Source: Sphingomonas sinipercae
GTDB taxonomy: Bacteria; Pseudomonadota; Alphaproteobacteria; Sphingomonadales; Sphingomonadaceae
DNA length: 64,000 bases
Reading direction: 5' to 3'
Assembly (NCBI RefSeq): GCF_011302055.1
Contig: NZ_CP049871.1
Coordinates: forward strand, 454,501-518,500
The notes under the pieces were generated by a model. The model ran no database searches, had not been told where the DNA came from, and saw only the letters and a program-made list of their open reading frames with translations. Each line of letters starts with the position of its first letter. Position 1 is the first letter of the stretch. This document shows, one piece after another, positions 33,706 to 43,086 of this stretch. Position numbers and translations under genes: made by a program.

Positions 33706-35490
33706 CGGCTGATCATTTCGACGTTGCTGCTGGCGACAGCGGGTTGCACGCAGGTTGCCGTTCCGGTGGCGCCGGTACCGCCAGTGGCGGTCGTTCCCGC
33801 GGATTCGGAAAGCGTCCGCTTTGCCGCGTTCAGCGATCGGGTCGTCGACGATTGGCTGCGGATGGATCCGGTCAACGCCACGCAACAGGGGGATCACCGC
33901 TACGACGCGCTGATGCCCGACGTTTCGGCGGCGGGACGAGCCCGAGCGCAGGCCTTCGCGGTATCGACGCTGGCCGAACTCGCGCGTTTCGACGTCGCAG
34001 GTTTGACCCGTGAACAGCAGGTCGATGCGATCCTGCTTCGGGACCAGCTCAACTACGCGCTGTTCAGCGACGCGCGCCTCCAGGAGTGGGCTTGGAACCC
34101 GCTCGGCTATTCCGGCACCGCCGGCAATGCGCTCTATACGCTGTCGGCACGCGAATTCGCGCCATTGCCCGATCGGCTGCGGTCGGCGATCGGGCGCATG
34201 GAGGCGCTCCCGGCCTTCCTGGCGCAGGCTCGGTCCGCCCTGGTGCCCGCCCGCGTCCCGCTGATCTATGCGCAGACCGCGGCCAAGCAGAACCCCGGGC
34301 TGAATGGCCTCATCGACGGCTTCGTCGCGCAGAAGGCGGTGCTTGCGGATGCCGACCGCGCCCGGATCGAGCAAGCCGCGGCGAGTGCCAAGGCCGCGGT
34401 GGCGGAGCATCAGCGCTGGCTCGACACCATGCTGGTGCCGAATGCCAAGGGCGACGAGCGCATCGGCGCCGAATTCTACGACGAAAAGCTCCGGCTTGCG
34501 CTGAACTCGCCGCTGTCGCGGCAGGAAATTCGCGCCCGCGCCGAGCGGACGTTCAAGGACCTGCGCCAGAAGATGTACGACGTGTCGGTGCAGCTGCTTC
34601 GCGGCCGCGCGGGAGCGCCGCCACTGCCCAAGGCGCCAACCGCTGCCGAGCAGCAACGCGTGATCGAGGCCGCGCTTGCAATCGTCACCGCCGAGCGTCC
34701 TGCCCGCGACCAGGTGGTGCCGTTCGGGCAGGCCACGCTCGAGCAAGCGACGGTTTTCGCCAAGGCCAAGGATCTTGTCGGTTTCCCGGATGCCCGGTTC
34801 GGCGTGATCGAAATGCCGGAGTATGCGCGCGGATATGCGGTCGCTTACGCCGACATGCCGGGCCCGCTGGAGCCGGACCAGCGCGGCTATTATGCCGTCA
34901 TGCCGATCCCTGCCGACTGGACGGCGGAGCAGAGCACCTCGTTCCTTCGCGAATATAACAAGTGGACGATGCACGAGCTGACGATCCACGAAGGCGTGCC
35001 GGGACACTTGCTGCAGCTATCCCACGCCAATCAGTTCAAGTCGCGATTGCGGGCGCTGCTCCAGTCCGGCCCGATGATCGAGGGATGGGCCTGTTACAGC
35101 CAGGACGTGATGGCCGACGCCGGCTATCTCGACCGCGATCCGCGCTACCTGCTCGCCCATTACAAGTTCCAGCTGCGGCTGCCGATCAACGCCATGCTCG
35201 ACCAGGACTTCCATGTGAACGGCCTGACCCGCAATGCGGCGATGACGCTGATGACTCAAGGCGGATTCCAGGAGGAACGCGAGGCGGCCGGCAAATGGGT
35301 CCGGATGCAGATCAGTTCCGCGCAGCTGCCGACCTACTTCGTCGGTTACCAGGAATGGCTGGACCTGCGGGCAGCGGCGGAGCGTCGGCCCGGCTTCAGC
35401 CTGCGCACGTTCCACGATGAGGCGTTGAGCCACGGCTCGCCGCCGGTGCGCTTCATTCGGCAGCTGATGTTCGGCGAGCCGATCCAGTAG
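33703..35490 (+). CDS. DUF885 lipoprotein, putative metallopeptidase
   Basis: This 595-residue exported lipoprotein has signal peptide LIISTLLLATAGC with the lipobox cysteine at residue 15. The rest is a DUF885 domain; the motif HEGVPGHLLQ (His-Glu-x-x-x-His) near residue 428 looks like the zinc site of M32-like/M3-like peptidases, and EGWACYSQD further on is conserved. Such proteins are believed to be peptidases but activity is poorly documented. GTG 33703 is preferred because it directly precedes the signal peptide and has GGGGGA upstream; the frame up to 33517 overlaps the divergent zinc-ribbon gene. Confidence 0.85.
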   Translation: MRLIISTLLLATAGCTQVAVPVAPVPPVAVVPADSESVRFAAFSDRVVDDWLRMDPVNATQQGDHRYDALMPDVSAAGRARAQAFAVSTLAELARFDVAGLTREQQVDAILLRDQLNYALFSDARLQEWAWNPLGYSGTAGNALYTLSAREFAPLPDRLRSAIGRMEALPAFLAQARSALVPARVPLIYAQTAAKQNPGLNGLIDGFVAQKAVLADADRARIEQAAASAKAAVAEHQRWLDTMLVPNAKGDERIGAEFYDEKLRLALNSPLSRQEIRARAERTFKDLRQKMYDVSVQLLRGRAGAPPLPKAPTAAEQQRVIEAALAIVTAERPARDQVVPFGQATLEQATVFAKAKDLVGFPDARFGVIEMPEYARGYAVAYADMPGPLEPDQRGYYAVMPIPADWTAEQSTSFLREYNKWTMHELTIHEGVPGHLLQLSHANQFKSRLRALLQSGPMIEGWACYSQDVMADAGYLDRDPRYLLAHYKFQLRLPINAMLDQDFHVNGLTRNAAMTLMTQGGFQEEREAAGKWVRMQISSAQLPTYFVGYQEWLDLRAAAERRPGFSLRTFHDEALSHGSPPVRFIRQLMFGEPIQ

Positions 35491-35493
35491 CGG

Positions 35494-36756
35494 CTATCGG
35501 GCGGCGAGCACCCGTCCGACGCATTCGCCGAAGCCGATGCGGACTTCGCCTTCGCGCTCGCACCAGGCGCGAAGCGTGATCTCGTCGCCGTCCTCGAGGA
35601 AGCTCCGGCTCTCGCCGCTGGCAAGCGTGATAGGCTGCTTGCCGCCACGGCTGATTTCCATCAGCGAGCCGAGGCCGTCGTCGCTGCTGGTCGATAGCGT
35701 CCCGGTCCCGATCAGGTCGCCGGGCTGCAGGTTGCAGCCGTTCGATGCGTGGTGAGTCACGATCTGCGCCGCGCTCCAATACATCGCGCTGTCCGCCGAC
35801 CCGCGCGAGAGGACGTGCGGCTGCAGGCCTTCGCTGCGCATTCGCTCCGTCGTCAGGGTTACTTCCAGCTGGATTTCCAGCGCGCCGGCGCCATTGCCCT
35901 CCTGCAGATAGGGTAAGGGTTCAGGGTCGCCTTCGGGCCGCGGCGGCATGGCCTTGCGGAACGGCGCCAGCGCGTCGCTGCTCACCACCCAGGGGCTGAT
36001 GCTCGTGAGGAAGTTCTTGGCCAGGAACGGCCCGAGCGGCTGGTACTCCCAGGCTTGCAGGTCGCGCGCGGACCAATCGTTGAGCAGGCAATAGCCGGCG
36101 ATATGCTCATCGGCCTCGTCGATGGCGATCGCATCGCCAAGGCCGTTGCCGCGACCGATCCAGATGCCCAGCTCCAGCTCATAATCGAGACGGCGGCTGG
36201 GCCCGTATTCCGGCGCTTCGGCTTCCGGCGGCTTGCGCTGGCCCTTGGGGCGGACGACGGGTTCGCCGGAAACCCGGACCGAGCTGGCGCGGCCGTGATA
36301 GCCGATCGGCACATATTTGTAGTTGGGCAGCAGCGGGTTGTCGGGGCGAAACTGCCTGCCGACGTTGGTCGCGTGATGAATGCCGACGTAGAAATCGGTG
36401 TAATCGCCGATGATGCAGGGCAGGTGCATGTCGGCCTCCGACTGGCCGATCAGCGCCGGCTCGACGTCCGCGCGATAGCGCTCGTCGGACAGCAACTGCG
36501 TCAGCCGCGCTCGAAACGCGCGCTGGTCCTGCGGCCGGCGCGCCAGCCAGCCGTTGAGCACCGGCATGGACAGATCGTCGCGCCAATCCTCGTCGAGCAG
36601 GTCGGCGATCGCAGGCAGGTCGAGGATGTAATTGCCAATGGCGACCCCCGGCCGCCTTTGCTCGCCCGGGGTCGAAAAAATGCCCAGCGGCAGGTTCTCA
36701 ATCGGAAAATCGCTGCCCGGCTGCGCGCCGTCGACCCAGCTGACGACATCGGTCAT
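35494..36756 (-). CDS. fahA: Fumarylacetoacetase
   Basis: This 420-residue enzyme cleaves fumarylacetoacetate into fumarate and acetoacetate, the last step of tyrosine/phenylalanine catabolism. It has the family's N-terminal SH3-like and C-terminal FAH domains: metal and catalytic residues lie in [46 protein letters not shown] and the GTLSTSS turn. The ATG at 36756 overlaps the hmgA stop (ATGA); an in-frame ATG ten codons earlier lies inside hmgA and is not used. The intermediate enzyme maleylacetoacetate isomerase (maiA) is not adjacent. Confidence 0.95.
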   Translation of the reverse strand: MTDVVSWVDGAQPGSDFPIENLPLGIFSTPGEQRRPGVAIGNYILDLPAIADLLDEDWRDDLSMPVLNGWLARRPQDQRAFRARLTQLLSDERYRADVEPALIGQSEADMHLPCIIGDYTDFYVGIHHATNVGRQFRPDNPLLPNYKYVPIGYHGRASSVRVSGEPVVRPKGQRKPPEAEAPEYGPSRRLDYELELGIWIGRGNGLGDAIAIDEADEHIAGYCLLNDWSARDLQAWEYQPLGPFLAKNFLTSISPWVVSSDALAPFRKAMPPRPEGDPEPLPYLQEGNGAGALEIQLEVTLTTERMRSEGLQPHVLSRGSADSAMYWSAAQIVTHHASNGCNLQPGDLIGTGTLSTSSDDGLGSLMEISRGGKQPITLASGESRSFLEDGDEITLRAWCEREGEVRIGFGECVGRVLAAR

Positions 36757-38030
36757 GGTAGTTTCGCCTTCGGAAAATCCCGCCATGCCTGGTCGTAATC
36801 CTGTTGCGCGTGGTCGAGCGCGAAGCGGGTCGGGACATAGGGCCAGCAGCTTTCGACCATGAAGGCCATCGTCCCTTCGATCTTCACCGGCTTCAATTCT
36901 GCGCCGCTTGCCTTCTTCCAGCTATCGACGTCGGGGCCGTGCCCGCTCATCAAATTGTGCAGCGACAGACCGCCCGGCGCGAACCCGTCAGCCTTGGCGT
37001 CATATTCCCCGTGGATCAGGCCCATCGCCTCGCTCATCACGTTGCGGTGGAACCAAGGTGGGCGGAACGTGTCTTCGCCGACCATCCAGCGCGGGGGGAA
37101 AATCACGAAATCCGCATTCGGCCGGCCAAGCGTTTCGCTGGGGCTGGTCAGCACCGTAAAGATCGACGGGTCGGGGTGGTCGAAGCTGATCGACCCGATG
37201 GTGTTGAAACGCGCAAGCTCATAGCGGCAGGGGGCCAGGTTGCCGTGCCAGGCGACCACGTCCAGCGGGCTGTGGTCCAGTGCCGTCGTCCAGGTCGACC
37301 CCATATATTTCTGGACCAGCTCGTTATCGCCATCGACGTCCTCGAACGCGGCGACCGGCACTTCGAAGTCGCGGGCATTGGCAAGCCCGTTGGATCCGAT
37401 CGGCCCAAGCTCGGGCAGGCGGAACATGGCGCCGTGGTTTTCCGCGACATAGCCCCGGCTGTCGCCGTCCACCTCGACCTTGAAACGGACGCCGCGCGGG
37501 ATCAGGGCGATCCAGCCCGGCGCAACCTGCAGCCGGCCCATTTCGCTAAAGATGCGCAACGTGCCCGATTGCGGGATGATCAGCAGCTCGCCGTCGGAAT
37601 TGGCGAACACCCGCCGCTCCATGGACCGGGTCGCACGGTACAGATGGATTGCAACGCCGTTGAGATCGTGCGGCGGCCGGCTCGCCATCATCGTCACCAA
37701 CCCGTCGACGAAGTCCGTGCCGCCGGGCAAATGTTCGGGCGGGTCCCAGCGCAGCCTGTTCGGCGGGACCGCTTCCTTGACCGTTCCGGGCGCGAACATT
37801 GGCGCGCCTTCATAGCGACGAAACGGTGGGTGATCGGCGGTCGGCCGCATCCGGTACAGCCAGCTCCGGCGGTTCTCGTGCCGAGGCGCGGTGAAAGCGG
37901 TTCCGGAGAGCTGCTCGGCATAAAGCCCGAAGGCGGGCCGCTGCGGGCTGTTGCGGCCCTTCGGCAAGGCGCCGTCCACGGCCTCGGTTTCGAAGTGGCC
38001 GCCGAAACCGGTCATGTAATCGCCAGTCAT
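36753..38030 (-). CDS. hmgA: Homogentisate 1,2-dioxygenase
   Basis: This 425-residue non-haem iron dioxygenase opens the ring of homogentisate. Its N-terminus is [13 protein letters not shown], followed by [10 protein letters not shown]. The ferrous ligands are the His and Glu in [14 protein letters not shown] and the His in LMSGHGPD. It forms an operon with fahA by overlap. A hairpin (38081-38116) lies upstream, between it and the small membrane protein. Confidence 0.96.
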   Translation of the reverse strand: MTGDYMTGFGGHFETEAVDGALPKGRNSPQRPAFGLYAEQLSGTAFTAPRHENRRSWLYRMRPTADHPPFRRYEGAPMFAPGTVKEAVPPNRLRWDPPEHLPGGTDFVDGLVTMMASRPPHDLNGVAIHLYRATRSMERRVFANSDGELLIIPQSGTLRIFSEMGRLQVAPGWIALIPRGVRFKVEVDGDSRGYVAENHGAMFRLPELGPIGSNGLANARDFEVPVAAFEDVDGDNELVQKYMGSTWTTALDHSPLDVVAWHGNLAPCRYELARFNTIGSISFDHPDPSIFTVLTSPSETLGRPNADFVIFPPRWMVGEDTFRPPWFHRNVMSEAMGLIHGEYDAKADGFAPGGLSLHNLMSGHGPDVDSWKKASGAELKPVKIEGTMAFMVESCWPYVPTRFALDHAQQDYDQAWRDFPKAKLP

Positions 38031-38080
38031 GGGCGCGGGTTAGTGCGTCCCGGCTGCAAACTCAAACGCGGCGAATGCAA

Positions 38081-38116
38081 ACGGGCGCAGCGCCCCGGCC
38101 GGGGAACTGCGCCCGT
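38081..38116. terminator. Strong GC hairpin between hmgA and the upstream gene
   Basis: ACGGGCGCAG and CTGCGCCCGT are perfect ten-base arms, with a second small stem CCCCGG/CCGGGG inside the loop. On the minus strand it is followed by TTTGCATT. It sits 80 bases after the stop of the small membrane gene and 50 bases before hmgA, so it may terminate the first and isolate hmgA; an RNA regulatory hairpin is an alternative. Confidence 0.5.
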
Positions 38117-38195
38117 CAGCGCGCGAGACTCGCATACCACGCGCCGGCCTGTCGAGGGCGGCGTCGCGCGCCGCCCGCGCCCCGCTTCGATTAGG

Positions 38196-38402
38196 TCAGG
38201 TTACGTTGACGTTGATCGAATCCGGTACGTTGACCGTCGTGTCCTTCGATCCGAAACCGAGTTGGTCGCGGAACAGGAAGAGCAGCACGAGCACGACGAT
38301 GATTAATAGTACGACTGCGAGCACGCCGCCGCTGCCGCCGCCGCCGTCAGTTTCGACGATAGTGGTGCGTTCGACCTCGCGGTCCCGATCTGGATCGACC
38401 AT
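38196..38402 (-). CDS. Small single-pass membrane protein
   Basis: This 68-residue protein has an acidic/basic N-terminus (DPDRDREVERTTIVE), a glycine linker, one strong transmembrane helix (VLAVVLLIIVVLVLLFLF) and a short C-terminal tail rich in Asn and Val. A strong ribosome site (AGGAGG) lies five bases before the ATG. The longer frame reaching 39056 is spurious. Function unknown; the C-terminal end is probably periplasmic. Confidence 0.75.
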   Translation of the reverse strand: MVDPDRDREVERTTIVETDGGGGSGGVLAVVLLIIVVLVLLFLFRDQLGFGSKDTTVNVPDSINVNVT

Positions 38403-38525
38403 GCATTCCTCCTGTTGACCCTGTTGAGGTTGCGTAACGAACGATTGCCTTGCGTCACGGTTCCGCAGCCCCGGTGAACGCATTGGGGTGAGGCGCGTTA
38501 CATGGCCGAGCGGAGGAAATCGGCG

Positions 38526-39089
38526 GTGAGAAAACGGGTCCTGATCAGCGCTGCAGCAATGCTGCCCTTGGCTGCCTGCGGCGGCACCGACCCCGCGCAG
38601 ACCAACGCCGCAACGCCGCCGGCCCAGCAGCCTGCCGAACGAGCGCCCCTGAGCCCGCCCACGCCGGGGACAGCGGGCGGATTGCCAATCCAGCCCGGTT
38701 CGCCCGTGGCCGAGCCGAACGGCCCGATCGACCCGAAGAGCGCGGAGGCCGCCGGGCAGGTGGTGCAGCTTTACGCGGCGCTGGTGGAAGCGAAGAAATT
38801 CGACGAGGCGGCCAGGCTCCGCCCGGGCAACACCGGGGCAAGCCTTAAACAGGATTATGCCGGCTATTCGGAAGTGCACATGCAAATCGGCGCGCCGTCC
38901 GAACCGGAAGGCGCCGCCGGATCGGCCTACGTCACGGTTCCGGTCGTCGTTTACGGCAGGCAGCTCGACGGCAAGCAGTTCAGCAATCCGGGCACAGTGA
39001 CCTTGCGCCGGATCAATGACGTTCCCGGTTCGACCGAGGAGCAGCGGCGCTGGCACATCGAAACCATCGTCCTCAAACCGACCCAGTAA
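38526..39089 (+). CDS. Proline-rich lipoprotein of unknown function
   Basis: This exported lipoprotein has about 187 residues. It starts at GTG 38526, chosen because GGAGGA lies eight bases upstream and the protein then begins with a proper signal peptide (VRKRVLISAAAMLPLAAC). After the lipobox cysteine there is a Pro/Ala-rich linker of about 60 residues, then a globular domain of about 100 residues with no named motif. An ATG at 38502 would place a charged extension before the signal peptide. Function unknown. Confidence 0.75.
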   Translation: MRKRVLISAAAMLPLAACGGTDPAQTNAATPPAQQPAERAPLSPPTPGTAGGLPIQPGSPVAEPNGPIDPKSAEAAGQVVQLYAALVEAKKFDEAARLRPGNTGASLKQDYAGYSEVHMQIGAPSEPEGAAGSAYVTVPVVVYGRQLDGKQFSNPGTVTLRRINDVPGSTEEQRRWHIETIVLKPTQ

Positions 39090-39117
39090 GCGTTACCCCG
39101 ACCAGAAGGAGAATATC

Positions 39118-39381
39118 ATGAGCATAGAGAACGTCCGCGAGCACATGCAGGTGATCGATGCCGAGGGCACGCCGCTGGGCAAGGTCGACAAGGTCGAAGG
39201 CGACCGCATCAAGCTGACCCGCGACAGCTCCAGCGTCGGCGGCGGTGAGCATGACGGCCATCACCATTTCGTGCCGGCCGGGCTTATCGCCGATGTCGAG
39301 GGCGACACGGTCCGCTTGTCGGCCCGGATCGATGCGATCGAGGCGAACTTCATCAGCGAAGAAGACGGCTCCGCCGCTTGA
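39118..39381 (+). CDS. DUF2171 domain protein
   Basis: This 87-residue soluble protein has the DUF2171 pattern: an initial I-EHM-VIDA-EG-PLGKVDKVEGD strand-loop followed by a polar loop with HDGHHH and LIADVEGDTV. It is probably a small beta-barrel of the PRC-barrel type. Ribosome site AAGGAG precedes the ATG. It follows the lipoprotein by 28 bases and may be in its operon. Function unknown; the family is often linked to stress response. Confidence 0.8.
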   Translation: MSIENVREHMQVIDAEGTPLGKVDKVEGDRIKLTRDSSSVGGGEHDGHHHFVPAGLIADVEGDTVRLSARIDAIEANFISEEDGSAA

Positions 39382-39449
39382 GTTGACGCCGGACAGGCGG
39401 CGTTCCAAACCGGCCGCATCGATTTAGCAGCCGGGATGGAACGCCGTTC

Positions 39450-40961
39450 ATGACTACCGCTGAAGCAACGCCGGATTTCGAAGTCGGCGACCGCAACGAC
39501 CGCGCGTTCATCGGCCACCCCAAGGGGCTCGGCTATCTCTCCTTTGTCGAGGGATGCGAGCGCTTTTCCTATTATTCCATGCAGACGCTGCTGGTGCTCT
39601 ACATGGTCAAATACCTGCTCACGCCGGAGCGGATGGCCGGCGTGGTGGGGCTCGATTGGCTGCGTTCATGGCACTACACCGGGCTTGAAGGGCAGCAGCT
39701 CTCGTCCGCAATCTACGGCGACTATAGCTCGCTCGTTTACCTGACCCCGATCCTGGGCGGAGTCATTGCCGACCGTTTCGCCGGACGCCGCGCGGCGTTG
39801 CTCGCGGGCGGCCTCGTCATGTCGCTCGGCCATTTCCTGATGGCGATCGAAGGTGCGTTCGTTTTCGCCTTGTTGGCGCTGATCGTCGGCGTCGGACTGT
39901 TCAAGGGCAACATAGCCAGCCAGGTCGGAGCGCTTTACAAAGACAATGATCTGCGCCGCGCGATGGCGTTCCAGATCTTCTACATCGCCATCAACGTCAG
40001 CGTGATCGTCGGCCCGCTCATCAGCGGTACACTGGGCGAAAAGGTAGGCTGGCACTACGGCTTCGGCTGCGCCGGCATTGTCATGGTTCTCGGCGTCTTG
40101 CTGTTCCTGGCCGGAAGGCCGCACCTTCCGGAAGACGACGCAGGCCGGGAGATGAACTCGACGCGGACGCTGGGCGCGATCGCGCTTGGCACAATCTTGT
40201 CATTGCTGGTGATCGGCATTGTCTTTGCGCTTGGCATTACCATCACCGTCTTGGCGCTGATCCCCCTCTACTTCTTCCTGACTTACCGGCTGCAACGCGC
40301 TGACAAGGCGAGGGTGCTTGGACTGTGCCTGCTGATCCCGGCGCTCGCCATCTCGCTGCTGACGAACCAGGAAATCTTCAACGCTTACCTGGTTTGGGCC
40401 GACGAGCATTTCCAGCTGACCTTTGCCGGCAACACGCTCCCGACCAGCTGGATGATCACGCTCGACGCGACGCTAAGCTTCGCCATGCTGGTCGCCGTTG
40501 CGGCATTCTACAAATGGTACGGGACGCGCCGGAATGAGCCCGACGAGCTCAACAAGATGATCATCGGCAGCTTCTTCACCATCGCGGGTGGCCTTTGCCT
40601 GTACCTTGCGGCGCTGACCCAGGGCAGTGGCAAGATCGGCCTGTTCTGGCCGTTCATGTTCCACCTGCTGAACAGCATCGGCTTCGCGCACATCCTGCCG
40701 GTCAGCCTTGCGCTCTTCTCCAAGATCGCGCCGCGGCAGATCAACGCGACGGTCATCGGGCTTTACTATCTGGCCTTCTTCGCCGCGAACAAGATCGTGG
40801 GCGAGGTCGGCAAGCTTTACTCGACCATGGACACGCCGACGTTCTGGCTCCTGCACGTCGGCAGCGCGGTCGTCGGGCTCGTCGCCTTCATCGTCTTCAA
40901 GCTGGCGATCGGCAAGCGGATGGACAGCACCGTCGAGGACCAAGCAGCGGCGCTTTCGTGA
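39450..40961 (+). CDS. POT-family proton-coupled peptide transporter
   Basis: This 503-residue inner-membrane symporter of the POT/PTR family takes up di- and tripeptides with protons. The POT signature EGCERFSYYSM (ExxER) lies near residue 29, followed by about 12-14 membrane helices and a long loop around residue 230. A proton-coupled gating pattern is typical of the family. Its stop overlaps the next gene's GTG start. Confidence 0.93.
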   Translation: MTTAEATPDFEVGDRNDRAFIGHPKGLGYLSFVEGCERFSYYSMQTLLVLYMVKYLLTPERMAGVVGLDWLRSWHYTGLEGQQLSSAIYGDYSSLVYLTPILGGVIADRFAGRRAALLAGGLVMSLGHFLMAIEGAFVFALLALIVGVGLFKGNIASQVGALYKDNDLRRAMAFQIFYIAINVSVIVGPLISGTLGEKVGWHYGFGCAGIVMVLGVLLFLAGRPHLPEDDAGREMNSTRTLGAIALGTILSLLVIGIVFALGITITVLALIPLYFFLTYRLQRADKARVLGLCLLIPALAISLLTNQEIFNAYLVWADEHFQLTFAGNTLPTSWMITLDATLSFAMLVAVAAFYKWYGTRRNEPDELNKMIIGSFFTIAGGLCLYLAALTQGSGKIGLFWPFMFHLLNSIGFAHILPVSLALFSKIAPRQINATVIGLYYLAFFAANKIVGEVGKLYSTMDTPTFWLLHVGSAVVGLVAFIVFKLAIGKRMDSTVEDQAAALS

Positions 40962-41788
40962 GCCCGGATGCGCCGATCGAGCGGGCGAAGGAGCTCGCTC
41001 GGGAAAGCAATTTCCTGAGCTTGTGCCGAATCGGCTTCCTGGGCCGCGGCGTGCTCTACATCCTGATCGCTTTCCTCGCGCTGCGGACTGGGCGGACCGA
41101 GGACCTGACGGGCGCACTCACCTATCTCAACGAAGGCGTCGGGCGCGTTCTGCTGATCGTCATCGCCGCGGGGCTTAGCGCTTACGGCTTGTGGCGGCTG
41201 GCCGACGCGGCGTTCGGGATCGAACATCCGGGCGGCGATGCGAAAGCCATGCGCAAGCGCGCGGCGGCCGGCGGGATCGGGCTCATTTACCTGTATCTCG
41301 CCTACAAGGCGGCGCGCATCCTGCTGGCCGGCGAGGCGGGCGAAATGAGCGCCGCGGAGCAGGCGGATACGGTGCTCGACCTGCCCGGGGGCGCACTGGT
41401 GCTGGGGTTGGCCGCGCTGGGGCTCGCGGCGGGCGGGCTCAACCAGATTCGCAAGGCATGGATATGCACGTTCCTGCGCAATCTCGACCATCGCGGACGC
41501 GCGCCATTCGTGCTGTGGCTGGGCCGCATCGGCTACACCGCGCGCGGGGTAATTTTCCTGACCATCGCCTATTTGATCGGTCACGCCGCCCTAGACGGGG
41601 AGACCGACGAGGTCGGCGGCATGGAGGAGGCGCTCGACTTCTTCTCCGGCCCGGTCCTTTACGCTGTGGCGCTCGGCCTGCTGCTATTCGGCGTTTTCAG
41701 CCTGATCGAGGCCGTCTTCCGCCAGATGCACGAGCCGCCATCCGCCGACGCCATCAAGCGCGACGTACAGGCCAAAGTAGGTAGCTGA
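40958..41788 (+). CDS. DUF1206 membrane protein
   Basis: This 276-residue protein is built of three DUF1206 repeats of about 70 residues, each with two membrane helices (RIGFLGRGVLYILIAFLAL..., AAGGIGLIYLYLAYKAAR..., RIGYTARGVIFLTIAYLIG). The family is of unknown function and often lies beside stress or transport genes. The GTG start overlaps the peptide transporter's TGA (GTGA), so the two are co-translated. Confidence 0.85.
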   Translation: MSPDAPIERAKELARESNFLSLCRIGFLGRGVLYILIAFLALRTGRTEDLTGALTYLNEGVGRVLLIVIAAGLSAYGLWRLADAAFGIEHPGGDAKAMRKRAAAGGIGLIYLYLAYKAARILLAGEAGEMSAAEQADTVLDLPGGALVLGLAALGLAAGGLNQIRKAWICTFLRNLDHRGRAPFVLWLGRIGYTARGVIFLTIAYLIGHAALDGETDEVGGMEEALDFFSGPVLYAVALGLLLFGVFSLIEAVFRQMHEPPSADAIKRDVQAKVGS

Positions 41789-41804
41789 AAACACGTCCTT
41801 TTGC

Positions 41805-41837
41805 TGGACTCCGCAAAGCGGAGAACATATCTAGAAC
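41805..41837 (+). promoter_or_regulatory. LexA (SOS) box in a promoter
   Basis: GAAC at 41823-41826 and GAAC at 41834-41837 are separated by seven bases, giving GTTC-N7-GTTC on the other strand, the known alphaproteobacterial LexA operator. It overlaps a possible -10 (TATCTA, 41828-41833), which lies 17 bases after a -35-like TGGACT at 41805-41810. Transcription would start near 41840, right at the coding start of the radical SAM gene, which suggests a leaderless message. Confidence 0.7.
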
Positions 41838-41839
41838 AT

Positions 41840-43084
41840 GTGGCCCAGCTCGACCTCCAGGCAAAGCTCGCGATCCTTGCCGACGCGGCGAAATACGATG
41901 CCTCCTGCGCCTCGTCGGGAACGTCCAAGCGCGACAGCCGGGGCGGAAAAGGCGTCGGTTCGACCGAGGGCATGGGCATCTGCCACGCCTACGCCCCGGA
42001 CGGCCGTTGCATTTCGCTGCTGAAGATATTGCTGACCAACAGCTGCATTTTCGACTGCCATTATTGCATCAACCGCAAGAGCTCGAACGTGCGGCGGGCG
42101 CGGTTCACGGCCGAGGAAGTCGTCCGGCTGACGCTCGCTTTCTATAAGCGCAATTACATCGAAGGCCTGTTCCTCTCGTCGGGCATCATCCGCTCGTCCA
42201 ACTATACGATGGAACAGATCGTGGAGGTGGCCCGGTCGCTGCGGGAAGACCACGACTTTCGCGGCTACATCCACCTCAAGACCATTCCCGACGCCGATCC
42301 GGAATTGGTGCGCCTGGCGGGCGTCCATGCCGACCGGGTTTCGATCAACGTCGAATTGCCGACCGACGCCGGGTTGAAGCGACTGGCGCCGGAGAAAGAC
42401 GGCGGCCGGATCGAAGGCGCAATGGCCGACGTGAAGGCGTCGATCGTCGAGACGAAGGACGCGCGGAAGCGATTCAAGTCGGCACCCAGGTTCGCACCGG
42501 CAGGGCAATCGACGCAGATGATCGTCGGCGCCGACGCGGCCAACGACTGCGATATCGTGGCGCGGTCATCTACCCTTTACGACCGGTTCAAACTTCGCCG
42601 GGTCTATTACTCGGCCTTCTCCCCCATCCCGGACGCAAGCGCGGTGCTGCCGCTGCAACGGCCGCCATTGATGCGCGAGCACCGGCTTTATCAGTCCGAC
42701 TGGCTGATGCGTTTCTACGGCTTCAAGCCGAAGGAAGTGATGGCCGCGGCCGGGGCGGATGGAATGCTTCCGCTCGACATCGATCCGAAGCTCGCCTGGG
42801 CGCTCAAGTTTCGGGAAAGTTTTCCCGTCGACGTCAACCGCGCTCCGCGGGACATGTTGCTGCGCGTGCCCGGGCTTGGGACCAAGGCGATCGACCGGAT
42901 CCTGGCGTCGCGCCGAGTCCGTAGCCTACGCCTTGAAGACGTCGCGCGGCTGACGGTGTCGGTCGCCAAGGTTCGTCCGTTCATCGTCACCATCGACTGG
43001 CGGCCGACCTTGCTGACCGACCGCGCCGACCTGCGCGCGCTGATCGCGCCGAAGCGGCAGCAGCTCGAGCTATTCGCCGCCTGA
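41840..43084 (+). CDS. DNA modification/repair radical SAM protein
   Basis: This 414-residue radical SAM enzyme (TIGR03916-type) is predicted to repair or modify DNA bases. The cluster motif is CIFDCHYC with Cys69, Cys73 and Cys76. The family-defining KYDASCASSG lies near the N-terminus. The C-terminal helix-hairpin-helix (VPGLGTKAIDRILASR) binds DNA. I start at GTG 41840, because the TTG further upstream (41801) would put the coding region across the LexA box and promoter. Family length is near 415. It overlaps in function with the next gene (UdgX); the gap is two bases. Confidence 0.92.
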   Translation: MAQLDLQAKLAILADAAKYDASCASSGTSKRDSRGGKGVGSTEGMGICHAYAPDGRCISLLKILLTNSCIFDCHYCINRKSSNVRRARFTAEEVVRLTLAFYKRNYIEGLFLSSGIIRSSNYTMEQIVEVARSLREDHDFRGYIHLKTIPDADPELVRLAGVHADRVSINVELPTDAGLKRLAPEKDGGRIEGAMADVKASIVETKDARKRFKSAPRFAPAGQSTQMIVGADAANDCDIVARSSTLYDRFKLRRVYYSAFSPIPDASAVLPLQRPPLMREHRLYQSDWLMRFYGFKPKEVMAAAGADGMLPLDIDPKLAWALKFRESFPVDVNRAPRDMLLRVPGLGTKAIDRILASRRVRSLRLEDVARLTVSVAKVRPFIVTIDWRPTLLTDRADLRALIAPKRQQLELFAA

Positions 43085-43086
43085 CC

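Noticed and set aside
36804..38306. A 500-residue plus-strand frame opposite hmgA
   Set aside because: Antisense to a gene with clear catalytic residues; no similarity seen.
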